Below are positions 7,813 to 14,572 of a stretch of 37,516 nt of DNA, piece by piece (the first letter of the stretch is position 1; every line of letters starts with the position of its first letter). The stretch comes from Roseburia sp. (GTDB taxonomy: Bacteria > Bacillota > Clostridia > Lachnospirales > Lachnospiraceae), in the NCBI GenBank assembly GCA_023662875.1, contig JAMPIG010000001.1:29024-66539 (forward strand). The letters are read 5' to 3'. The notes below the pieces were generated by a model, which saw only the letters and a program-made list of their open reading frames with translations, had not been told where the DNA came from and made no database searches. A program made the translations under genes and the position numbers.

Positions 7813-8298
7813 TTAATAACTGATGATATCGATTTCCCCGGAAACCGTTTCGTCATCGGCGGGACGCACCTGTATCACAAGGCGATGAGGCAGGCAGACG
7901 ATGGGGATGCCGGGGGCGCTTAAAAAGCCCTGGCGGACACAGAGCCCATCGGGGCAGTCCGCGGAGACGATGCCGATGCCTCCGGGGCGTACCTCCACCT
8001 GGTTTTCGCCGCCTTTCGTTCCGGTGATTGTAAAGGTGTAGGATTCCGGAACCTCATCCAGAGAAATCCTGGTCAGGAGCTTTCCGTCCTGGTAGATCTC
8101 CGCCACGCAGGCGAAGTTCGCTTCCCGGGGCCGGAGAAGAAACCAGAGGCTGAGGGCGCAGAGGAGCAGTAAAAAGACCCCGGTCAGAGCGGCGGCCCGG
8201 TTTCTCTTCGGATTGGAAGCGACGTTCCCGCCGGGGAAGGAGGCAGGGGATTTTTGGAAAAATCGCTTGCGGCGTTTTGGTTTACTTGGATTCTGCAA
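7813..8298 (-). CDS. NusG domain II-containing membrane-anchored protein
   Basis: A 161-residue protein with a very basic cytoplasmic N-terminus (KPKRRKRFF), one membrane segment at about residues 34-55 and an extracytoplasmic NusG_II (DUF1312) beta domain: VRPGGIGIVSADCPDGLC, then GIPIVCLPHRLVIQV. Two cysteines flank the domain core (in DCPDGLC) and one lies in VCLPH. It starts with TTG at 8298, supported by AAGGAG seven bases upstream; no ATG lies near. It is the first gene of a two-gene operon with the Gx transporter. Not a transcription factor: it has only the NusG domain II. Its role, perhaps in extracytoplasmic redox or flavin delivery, is inferred. Confidence 0.85.
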   Translation of the reverse strand: MQNPSKPKRRKRFFQKSPASFPGGNVASNPKRNRAAALTGVFLLLLCALSLWFLLRPREANFACVAEIYQDGKLLTRISLDEVPESYTFTITGTKGGENQVEVRPGGIGIVSADCPDGLCVRQGFLSAPGIPIVCLPHRLVIQVRPADDETVSGEIDIISY

Positions 8299-8448
8299 GG
8301 CGTTCTCCTTTCCGGCGCGGCGAATTTATGACCTGTTTGCTGTGGGCGGATTCGCTGTGGCTGAACCGCCGCTGGTTTTCCGGCAGCGGCTGTCACTCTT
8401 TCCGACAGTGGTTGCCCCCTTTTCAGTATAACAAAAAGGACAGTGAAA

Positions 8449-9471
8449 ATGAAGATTTTTTTCAGAGCCATACTAATTGTTTTTTTAGGAGTTCTCTGCT
8501 GCGGCTGCGGGAAAGAGGAACCGGAACGCTTTGAGAACGCGGACGTCGCTTTTGGGACAGTGATTCAGCAGATCCTGTATACCGCGGGCGACGGGGAGCG
8601 CGAGGCGGAGGAGATTCTGGCGCTGCTGCGGAAGCTGGAGGAAGAGAGGCTTTCCCGGCGGCTGGCGGATTCCGAGGTCTCCAGGGTAAACCGGACGGCG
8701 GGGGCGGAGGAGGGCTGTCTCCTCTCGCCGGAGCTGGAAACGGCGGTGGAGGAGTGTCTGGAGGTCTGGGAGCGATCCGGCGGCGCTTTTGACATTACTC
8801 TGGGGGAGCTTGCGGCGCTCTGGGACATCGACGGCTGGGCCGCGGGAGAGCGGGAGGGAGAATTTATTCCGCCGGAGGAAGAGAGCTTACGCGAGGCTTT
8901 GGTGCGCAGCGGCAGCGGGAAGCTGCGGCTGGAGGACGGGCGGATTTTTCTGTCGGAGGGAATGAGTCTGGATTTGGGCGCTGTGGGAAAGGGAATTGCA
9001 ATGGAGGAAATCCTGGGGAAACTGCAGGAAGAAGAAAATATAACAGGCGCTATTATATCTCTCGGCGGCAGTATCCTGACCTACGGCGGAAAGCCGGACG
9101 GGACGGACTGGCGGGTAGCGGTTCGGGATCCCCTTGACGGGACGGGCAATGCGGGAGTGCTTTCGCTGGAAGGGCAGTGGTGCGTATCGACCTCGGGGGA
9201 TTATGAGCGCTATGCGGAGAAGGACGGGATCCGGTATCACCATATTCTGGATCCCGCTACCGGTTACCCGGCAAACAGCGGCGTAGCCGGAGTGACCGTT
9301 CTCTCGAAGGATGGATTTTTAAGCGATGCCCTGTCTACGGCCTGCTTCATCCTGGGGCCTGAAAAGGGAATTCCGCTGGCGGAAAGCTATGGCGCGGAGA
9401 TTCTTTTTATCAAGAAGGACGGGAGCTTGGAGATGAGCGGCGGAATGAGACGGTACTTTTCCAGGGAGTGA
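8449..9471 (+). CDS. apbE: FAD:protein FMN transferase lipoprotein (ApbE)
   Basis: ApbE attaches FMN covalently to threonine in extracytoplasmic flavoproteins such as RnfG/RnfD. The N-terminus is a lipoprotein signal (hydrophobic residues 8-16 and LCCGCGKEE, probable lipid site C20). Family motifs follow: GGAFDITLGEL, LDLGAVGKGIAMEEI, ISLGGSILTYG, WRVAVRDPLDG, CVSTSGDYERY, HHILDPATGYPA and LSDALSTACFILG. Length of 340 residues is normal. A GTG at 8443 is in frame, but AAAGGA is correctly spaced only to the ATG at 8449. It is divergent from the NusG_II-Gx operon, a combination that suggests one flavin-dependent redox module at the membrane. Confidence 0.93.
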   Translation: MKIFFRAILIVFLGVLCCGCGKEEPERFENADVAFGTVIQQILYTAGDGEREAEEILALLRKLEEERLSRRLADSEVSRVNRTAGAEEGCLLSPELETAVEECLEVWERSGGAFDITLGELAALWDIDGWAAGEREGEFIPPEEESLREALVRSGSGKLRLEDGRIFLSEGMSLDLGAVGKGIAMEEILGKLQEEENITGAIISLGGSILTYGGKPDGTDWRVAVRDPLDGTGNAGVLSLEGQWCVSTSGDYERYAEKDGIRYHHILDPATGYPANSGVAGVTVLSKDGFLSDALSTACFILGPEKGIPLAESYGAEILFIKKDGSLEMSGGMRRYFSRE

Positions 9472-9611
9472 CGCCGCTGACGCTGCGGCTGATGGGAAGT
9501 CGATATTTTGTATGGTGCAGGACGCTTTACGCCGGTTCGGGCGAAGCACAATAAAATTCAGTAATGAAATACAGCGCTGAAATACAGCCGCAAACCCTGG
9601 GGACGCATTGC

Positions 9612-9640
9612 TTGCGGAAATGTCGGTTTGGGTGTAAAAT
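9612..9640 (+). promoter_or_regulatory. Promoter of the ArsR/SmtB-type regulator
   Basis: TTGCGG (9612-9617), 17-base spacer, TAAAAT (9635-9640). The start codon follows about 25 bases after the predicted transcription start, with GGAGG in between. Autoregulation is common in this family, but no clear 12-2-12 operator is visible. Confidence 0.6.
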
Positions 9641-9671
9641 AAAAGAAAATCCCGAAGGGACGGAGGAAGCG

Positions 9672-10016
9672 ATGGAAGAGACAATCTATATGCATGCGGA
9701 CGATCAGATTTTGAAGACCATAGACGAAAAAATGCCGCCCGAGGAGGAGCTGCAGGATCTGGCGGAATTTTTCAAGGTTTTCGGGGATACCACCAGGCTG
9801 AAAATACTGTATGTGCTGCTCAGCGCGGAAATGTGCGTGTTCGATATCTCCGCCGTGCTGGGGATGTCCCAGTCCGCCATCTCCCACCAGCTGCGAGTGC
9901 TGAAACAGATGGATCTCGTCAAAAACCGCCGAGACGGGAAGACGGTTTTTTACTCTTTGGCAGACGGCCATATTGTGACGATTTTAAGTCAGGGGCTGGA
10001 TCATATCGAGGAGTGA
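9672..10016 (+). CDS. ArsR/SmtB-family metal-sensing repressor with alpha-5 zinc site
   Basis: A 114-residue winged-helix repressor. The DNA-binding helix is in VLGMSQSAISHQLRVLKQM and the wing in NRRDGKTVFYSL. The C-terminal helix has D98, H100, H111 and E114, with spacing 0, +2, +13, +16. This exactly matches the alpha-5 zinc site of SmtB (D104, H106, H117, E120), so zinc or a similar ion is the likely ligand. The alpha-3 site is reduced to a single C55 in EMCVFD, so it is not a classical CadC/ArsR site. The ATG at 9672 is set by GGAGG. Unusually, no metal transporter lies next to it: the gene directly downstream belongs to the AT-rich island. Confidence 0.92.
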   Translation: MEETIYMHADDQILKTIDEKMPPEEELQDLAEFFKVFGDTTRLKILYVLLSAEMCVFDISAVLGMSQSAISHQLRVLKQMDLVKNRRDGKTVFYSLADGHIVTILSQGLDHIEE

Positions 10017-10032
10017 ACGCTTATATCACGGT

Positions 10033-10072
10033 TTGAAACGTTACTTTTAGATACTATATAATTTGAGTATCT
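10033..10072 (+). promoter_or_regulatory. Promoter with palindromic operator over the -10 box
   Basis: TTGAAA (10033-10038), 18-base spacer, TATAAT (10057-10062). A perfect inverted repeat AGATACT (10049-10055) / AGTATCT (10066-10072) with a ten-base centre encloses the -10 box. This is the usual placement for a dimeric repressor site. The gene it drives starts at 10098 behind AAGGAGG. Confidence 0.65.
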
Positions 10073-10097
10073 GGCGCAGAAAGGAGGGGAACATTTT

Positions 10098-10541
10098 ATG
10101 GATTATGATGATTACAGCATAGCATGTGATAAGATAAGAGCAAAGAATAGTGAGTATCTCGATCTTTTTGAACAGGCTCTGGTTGAAGATGGTTTTAAGG
10201 ACAGCACCATTAAGAGGCATTTATCGAATATTGACTTCTATATAAATGATTTTCTCCTGTATGAGGAGCCCCTTACAATTGACCACGGTGTAAGCAAGAT
10301 TGACTACTTCCTTGGCGATTTCTTCATACGCAAATGTATGTGGTCTACGCCCGGAAATGTAAAGAGCACGGCGGCAAGCATTAAAAAGTTTTACAAATGC
10401 ATGATGGATCGTGGGATTGTAAAAAAGAGCGACTATGAATTTCTATGTTCTGAAATCAAGGACGGGATGGAAACCTGGCAGGCTGACTGTGCTGCATATA
10501 ACGATCCTGACGAGCCGAATCCGTTTGCCTTTTTCTTTTGA
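10098..10541 (+). CDS. Orphan SAM-like core-binding-domain protein (tyrosine-recombinase N-domain-like)
   Basis: A 147-residue protein without a membrane segment. The pattern LFEQALVEDGFKDSTIKRHLSNIDFYINDFL and later STAASIKKFYKCMMDRGIV resembles the helical core-binding (SAM-like, phage_int) domain of tyrosine recombinases, but the catalytic domain with its R-H-R-Y residues is absent. The C-terminus is an unusual WQADCAAYNDPDEPNPFAFFF tail. Similar stand-alone proteins occur in Lachnospiraceae to my knowledge, without assigned function. AAAGGAGGGG precedes the ATG. Strong promoter with palindromic operator. It may bind DNA without recombination; this is inference. Confidence 0.6.
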   Translation: MDYDDYSIACDKIRAKNSEYLDLFEQALVEDGFKDSTIKRHLSNIDFYINDFLLYEEPLTIDHGVSKIDYFLGDFFIRKCMWSTPGNVKSTAASIKKFYKCMMDRGIVKKSDYEFLCSEIKDGMETWQADCAAYNDPDEPNPFAFFF

Positions 10542-10557
10542 TGGGCGACAGCCCTGA

Positions 10558-10710
10558 AACCTGGAAGGACGAAAAACAAAAATTCCACAACATACCAAGC
10601 AGTTTGGTAAGAGCAAGGGAAACTCTATTTATCCGGGTAACAGAAATGAGCAGATGACGATGAATCCATTAGAAGAAAAGATGCTTTCTGACTTCGGAAT
10701 GATACTTTAG
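10558..10710 (+). pseudogene. Possible short coding remnant
   Basis: A 50-codon open stretch between stops, without a convincing start, encodes a basic then mixed peptide (KQFGKSKGNSIYPGN ... MNPLEEKMLSDFG). It directly follows the core-binding gene. Codon use looks protein-like, but I recognise no family. An internal ATG near 10659 would give only a small peptide. Confidence 0.25.
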
Positions 10711-10776
10711 AAGGTGTATAATATAGTCAATGGAGTCTTATGCTATACATATACGTTTGGAAGGTAAGACAAGTAA

Positions 10777-11792
10777 ATGGAAAAATATGATAATTGTTTT
10801 TCATTAGGTTTTTTTGCGGAACAGCAAGCTCATTGTCTAAATTAGGACTTAGAAATTTTTCTGGTCCATTTGATTGGTTTTTATCAGATTTTGATTCAGT
10901 AATAAACCAAATTGACAAAGAGTTTATAGATTTTATGAAAAAGGAAAATCTCGAAATTATTGACAATAACCCCAAAGCATTTAGGAATATAAAATATAAT
11001 TTTTATTGTAATCATGATATAAAAGAAAATTTTGAAACAGAATATATTGACATATATAATAAATACATTAGAAGAGCAAAATGATTTATTGAAAATATAA
11101 AAAATCCAACTTGTTTTTTTCGTGCGGTTAGATCAGATAAGGAGATTGGTTATATTATCAATAATTCCGACTATATTGACAAAATATTAAAAAAATATAA
11201 TCCCCAAAATTCGATAGTATACATATTATTGAATAATATGGGCTCCTTGCCACAGAATTTTAAGTGGTTTCGATTATCATTTGATCGATATATTGGCAAA
11301 ACCTATGAAATGCGGAATATGTTTAACCAATCAGAAGAACTATCACAGTTTTGTGAAACCCTATTGGGATTAGATCAAATTGAGTTAAACAAAAGGTATG
11401 ATATTGAACAAAATGGGCAAAAAGCTGCTGCCGCCGAAGTGAATCATTATGTATGCAATAATATTGATGGAATAGATAAAAAATTGTAAATGCATTCAAC
11501 TTGCAAAATGATGAACCACTTTATATTTTTGGGGGGGTAAGTATGGCATCCCGTTATATTATTACTTAGTTAAAAGAAATATAAAAATAAAGCAATTATA
11601 GATAATAGGGTTCAAAGTGAATTTCCAAATGATATATTAGTTGTTTCGCCAAAGGATATTGAGCCATATTCAAAAATATTTATTGCTATAGCAGATGAAA
11701 TGTCAAACTATGAAGTCAAAGAACAAATCAAAGTAAAAAACTGCAAAACGCTTACATATAGAGAATTATTATATGGAGTTGAACCAATTTAA
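10777..11792 (+). pseudogene. DUF1796 putative papain-like cysteine peptidase, broken by four frameshifts and a stop
   Basis: Joining three frames rebuilds one protein: YDNCFSLGFFCGTASS..., NFSGPFDWFLSDFDSV, FMKKENLEII, CFFRAVRSDKEI, YIGKTYEMRNMF, then a C-terminal Rossmann-like part beginning EPLYIFGGGKYG. The first part is the DUF1796 family, often near surface-polysaccharide genes; the second resembles sugar/nucleotide-binding domains. Lesions: a T7 run at 10809-10815, an in-frame TGA at 11082-11084 (expected Arg), an A6 run at 11478-11483, a G7 run at 11531-11537, and one missing A near 11583-11591. Each frameshift is repaired by one extra base in a run. It cannot be expressed as one protein. 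Confidence 0.8.
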
Positions 11793-11958
11793 TTCTAATA
11801 TTACAGGTATCCGCGTTCTGCTTTTTTAGATTCTGAAAAGTTTTAAAAATTTATGTGTATAAGCATATATTTAGAACTTTTTTTGCAGTCCCTAAAAGGA
11901 ATGCTTTTAATCATTATTAGAACTTGCGCATGTAATTGTTAATACCGTAATAAATTTT

Positions 11959-12663
11959 TCAATTCTTTTTTCCGCATATTATAATGGTTGCCCCATCAGG
12001 ATCATCCAGCACTTTTTGAATAACGAATCCTACATCCTGCAAAATCCGGCTCTCATGCTCCAGGGTCAGCGGAATATCAAAATGAACGAACCGATTATCC
12101 GGTATTGCAAACTGCTTTCTCCGTTTTAAATATTCACTGCGCAAAAGTTCTTCTTCCTCATCACAACAGGCAATATAATCCCCTAAAAGAAATATGCCGC
12201 CATTTTTCAGACTGTTATAAATCTTCTGATATAACTCCTTTTTTCGCTCCGGCAGAAAATGGTGCAGGCTTTCAAAGGAAATAACGGCGTCCCACTTTTC
12301 ACAACCAAAATCATATTGAAAATAATCCTGACACACTATGTCGAGATGCTTATCAGAATGCTTTTCCCGCAGCTTATCCAACATACTTTGACATAAATCT
12401 ACGCCGGTTACTTCCAGGTCTGGATTCTTCTGCCAGATTTGATCCAATTCCAAACCGGTTCCGCATCCCAGGTCTAAGATTTTTTGATATTCAGAGGGGA
12501 AGATTTCCGCAAACATCCGATAGGACTGTTTACAATCCGACATATGCTCCTCATAACCCTCCAAACGCTTTGTGAAAAAGTCAGACATTTCTTCCAACGG
12601 GACATCCGACGTATCCTGAAGCCATTTCCTTAATCCCTGTAAATATTGTTCTGTTGATTTCAT
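11959..12663 (-). CDS. Class I SAM-dependent methyltransferase
   Basis: A 234-residue cytoplasmic methyltransferase. Motif I KILDLGCGTGLELDQI at about residues 61-76 binds S-adenosylmethionine; VTGVDLCQSML is motif II; WDAVISFESLHHFLPERK is the post-II region; LKNGGIFLLGDY is motif IV-like. The C-terminal half has HFDIPLTLEHESRIL and ends GATIIICGKK. I chose the ATG at 12663 because AGGAG lies upstream; the longer frame to 12747 has no ribosome site. The substrate is unknown. It follows the membrane-protein gene in the same direction with an 86-base gap that holds an 8-bp inverted repeat. Confidence 0.88.
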   Translation of the reverse strand: MKSTEQYLQGLRKWLQDTSDVPLEEMSDFFTKRLEGYEEHMSDCKQSYRMFAEIFPSEYQKILDLGCGTGLELDQIWQKNPDLEVTGVDLCQSMLDKLREKHSDKHLDIVCQDYFQYDFGCEKWDAVISFESLHHFLPERKKELYQKIYNSLKNGGIFLLGDYIACCDEEEELLRSEYLKRRKQFAIPDNRFVHFDIPLTLEHESRILQDVGFVIQKVLDDPDGATIIICGKKN

Positions 12664-12689
12664 ATTGTTTCTCCTCGTTTTTATACAAA

Positions 12690-12731
12690 CCGGCATTTTC
12701 ATGTGGCTAGAATAGCATATTTTAATGCCGG
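12690..12731 (-). promoter_or_regulatory. Inverted repeat in the methyltransferase leader
   Basis: Perfect 8-bp arms CCGGCATT (12690-12697) and AATGCCGG (12724-12731) enclose 26 bases that contain a possible -10 (TATTCT on the minus strand). It could be an operator or an RNA stem in front of the methyltransferase. Confidence 0.35.
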
Positions 12732-12749
12732 GTTCCACCTTATACATTT

Positions 12750-13238
12750 TTAGAAAAGAAAGTTCAAACAGCCGTTAACAGTATGAATTATAAAAAATAC
12801 CGAAGCAGTCCCGACTAATAAATAATTGCTTTTCCATAATCCGAAAAACAGGTAGTACAACGGGACAACCGCAAACTGGCTGATCACAATCAACCAGCCA
12901 TATTGAAAACCAAGGTAATAAAAAGCCCAGCCTGTAAAATTTATCAAAATCATTAAAACAGTCATTGTAAAGAAGGCCTTTTCCTTGTATGTAGCTACCG
13001 AAAAAAACTTATCGTTCTCTTTAACAATCAGCATTAACAAAATCATAGACAGCACACCGAATACACTCTGCGTTTTTTCGATCCAGGGAATTTCATTCGG
13101 CATATTCATGATGGGATTCGATTTCATGTTTATCAGCGGCATAATCATATACGGAATTTCCTGAATCACAAATGCAATGATGCCCGCAAAAGAAATTCCG
13201 AAATAGTAATTCCGAAACAGATGAAAAAACTTTACCAT
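12750..13238 (-). CDS. Five-helix integral membrane protein of unknown function
   Basis: A 162-residue hydrophobic protein with about five predicted membrane segments: one near residues 12-36, then around VFGVLSMILLMLIV, AFFTMTVLMILINFTGWAFYYLG, WLIVISQFAVVPLYYLFFGLW and YLLVGTASVFFIIHTVNG. No catalytic or transport motif is visible. GGAG before the ATG at 13238 favours that start over the ATG at 13250. AT-rich codon use groups it with the methyltransferase downstream, and the two are probably co-inherited. I do not recognise a family. Confidence 0.75.
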   Translation of the reverse strand: MVKFFHLFRNYYFGISFAGIIAFVIQEIPYMIMPLINMKSNPIMNMPNEIPWIEKTQSVFGVLSMILLMLIVKENDKFFSVATYKEKAFFTMTVLMILINFTGWAFYYLGFQYGWLIVISQFAVVPLYYLFFGLWKSNYLLVGTASVFFIIHTVNGCLNFLF

Positions 13239-13310
13239 GTGCTTCTCCATTCGTGAATACCGATTTGTTGAGCAGGCTAATTATTAAGCTTCCGCTCGTG
13301 GAAATCCGCG

Positions 13311-13354
13311 AAAAATCCACGCAGGAGGCACCTGGCGCTGCCGTGTGGATTTTT
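13311..13354 (-). terminator. Intrinsic terminator of the DUF5050 gene
   Basis: Ten-base arms AAAAATCCAC (13311-13320) and GTGGATTTTT (13345-13354), with a GC-rich inner part, overlap the stop codon of the DUF5050 gene. On the minus strand the 3' arm ends in TTTTT. Confidence 0.65.
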
Positions 13355-14348
13355 ACGGAACAAAGGAGCTGTAGTCGCCGCTGCCCAGAGGCGAGTGGTA
13401 GGTAGTGGTCTCGTCGCCGTAGGGCTGGAAGTAGACATAGCGGGAGGTCATATTGATATGGGTGTAATTCCCCTTCGCCAGCGCAAAGTTGTCGGAGCCG
13501 TCCGTGCGCATACAGCGAAGCTCGGGCTCGTTTCCGTTTTTCTGGTAGTAGATATAGCCGCTTCCCACGTTAAAGCAGTCTACCCGATCCTGGGTCAGAA
13601 TCTGGATTTCATTGCGGGACAGGGAATAGCGGCAGAGCCGGTAATTTCCTTCTACGTCCAGATAATAAATGAAATCCCCTTCCGCCACGGGATACCAGAG
13701 ATTTCCGCGCCAGACCTCCGACACGACGTCGTTTGCCGTATTCAGGGCGTAGAGGTAATGATCCTGCTGGGTTCCGTTGTAATAGAGAAGGCCGTTCGAA
13801 ACGCAGGCGGGGTTAATATTGTAATCCGCCAGATCCACCTGCTCGGACTTGTCGATTTTCAGCTTGTAGAAAGAGATTTTGGAGGGAGCGGAGGTAAGCA
13901 GGTAGAGGTAATTGCCCGCCAGCTGCCCCGTCACCACAACATCCCTGGTCAGCACGGTCATATTGTTCCCCTTCAGGTCGCAGCGGTTAAAGGACTTTTT
14001 TCCCTGAAACTGTGCGAAGAGATTGTCGGAGACGGCGTCGGTCTGGTAGAAATAGAGGAACTTGCCGCCGGCCAGAATATTTCTGACCTTCAGGCTGTTG
14101 ATCTGACGGACGTTGGTTTCGTCCGGATCCATGGCGCAGAGAACCCCTCCCGCCGAGGTGTTGGAAAAATAGACGGTGCCGTCGGATTCGCAGAACAGAC
14201 CCTCGTTGTTCAGGTTACCCGCGGTATTGCCTACCGTGTCGGCGGAATTCATGGGAATGCGGTCGGAGAAGAATAAAGCTACGCCCATCCCGACGAGCAG
14301 GAGAATTGCGCCCAAAACAATCAGAACATTTTTCAGAGTCTTATTCAT
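13353..14348 (-). CDS. DUF5050 membrane-anchored beta-propeller-like protein
   Basis: A 331-residue protein with a short cytoplasmic N-terminus (MNKTLKN), one membrane anchor at residues 8-28, and a large extracytoplasmic part of repeated short blades such as LFCESDGTVYFSN, GKFLYFYQTD, GNYLYLLTS, NGLLYYNGT, GDFIYYLDVEG, SGYIYYQKNG and SRYVYFQPYG. This repeated aromatic pattern is typical of DUF5050, a predicted beta-propeller found in clostridial surface proteins. Function unknown; sensing or binding at the cell surface is likely. AGGAGG seven bases before the ATG sets the start. Its promoter is back-to-back with that of pheA and its leader carries three small hairpins. Confidence 0.85.
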   Translation of the reverse strand: MNKTLKNVLIVLGAILLLVGMGVALFFSDRIPMNSADTVGNTAGNLNNEGLFCESDGTVYFSNTSAGGVLCAMDPDETNVRQINSLKVRNILAGGKFLYFYQTDAVSDNLFAQFQGKKSFNRCDLKGNNMTVLTRDVVVTGQLAGNYLYLLTSAPSKISFYKLKIDKSEQVDLADYNINPACVSNGLLYYNGTQQDHYLYALNTANDVVSEVWRGNLWYPVAEGDFIYYLDVEGNYRLCRYSLSRNEIQILTQDRVDCFNVGSGYIYYQKNGNEPELRCMRTDGSDNFALAKGNYTHINMTSRYVYFQPYGDETTTYHSPLGSGDYSSFVP

Positions 14349-14360
14349 GGTTATACCTCC

Positions 14361-14378
14361 TGCCCGCTTTAGCGGGCA
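14361..14378 (-). promoter_or_regulatory. Leader hairpin directly before the DUF5050 ribosome site
   Basis: Perfect 8-bp stem TGCCCGCT / AGCGGGCA, immediately followed on the minus strand by GGAGGTATAACC and the ATG. Further hairpins lie upstream in the same leader at 14391-14408 (TTGGAAG / CTTCCAA) and 14421-14438, the latter followed by AGGGGTATAAG, so a hairpin-plus-GGNGGTATAA unit occurs twice. Confidence 0.5.
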
Positions 14379-14461
14379 TCCATTCAAAATTTGGAAGCTT
14401 ACTTCCAAACTTATACCCCTTGCGCGCCCTGGCGCACATATCAATCGGTTACTTCCTCTCT

Positions 14462-14490
14462 ACTATACACCCCTTTTTGCTTGCTATCAA
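14462..14490 (-). promoter_or_regulatory. Promoter of the DUF5050 gene
   Basis: On the minus strand: TTGATA (14490-14485), 17-base spacer, TATAGT (14467-14462). Its -35 box overlaps that of the pheA promoter by two bases, facing the other way. Confidence 0.6.
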
Positions 14491-14509
14491 GTTTGTTTTG
14501 TTATAAAAT
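14481..14509 (+). promoter_or_regulatory. pheA: Promoter of pheA
   Basis: TTGCTA (14481-14486), 17-base spacer, TAAAAT (14504-14509). The ppdK promoter has identical boxes and spacing. The leader is about 55 bases long and contains an 8-bp hairpin before the ribosome site; I see no Phe-rich leader peptide or T-box. Confidence 0.6.
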
Positions 14510-14540
14510 AAATGGTGTAATGATCCGAGCGCAATGATTT

Positions 14541-14559
14541 GCGCCGGGGATCCCGGCGC
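14541..14559 (+). promoter_or_regulatory. Leader hairpin directly before the pheA ribosome site
   Basis: Perfect 8-bp stem GCGCCGGG / CCCGGCGC with loop GAT, followed at once by GAGGAGGAG and the ATG at 14573. It is too close to the ribosome site, and has no T run, to be a terminator. Confidence 0.5.
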
Positions 14560-14572
14560 GAGGAGGAGAAAA

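Larger units (their letters stand above)
10030..13260. other. AT-rich accessory island
   Basis: Base composition shifts to strongly AT-rich from about 10.03 kb and returns to GC-rich DNA at about 13.26 kb. Within it are an orphan recombinase core-binding gene, a gene remnant, a DUF1796 pseudogene, a methyltransferase and a membrane protein with low-GC codon use. Both flanks are normal housekeeping-type DNA. I see no flanking direct repeats or integrase, so the acquisition mechanism is open. Confidence 0.6.
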
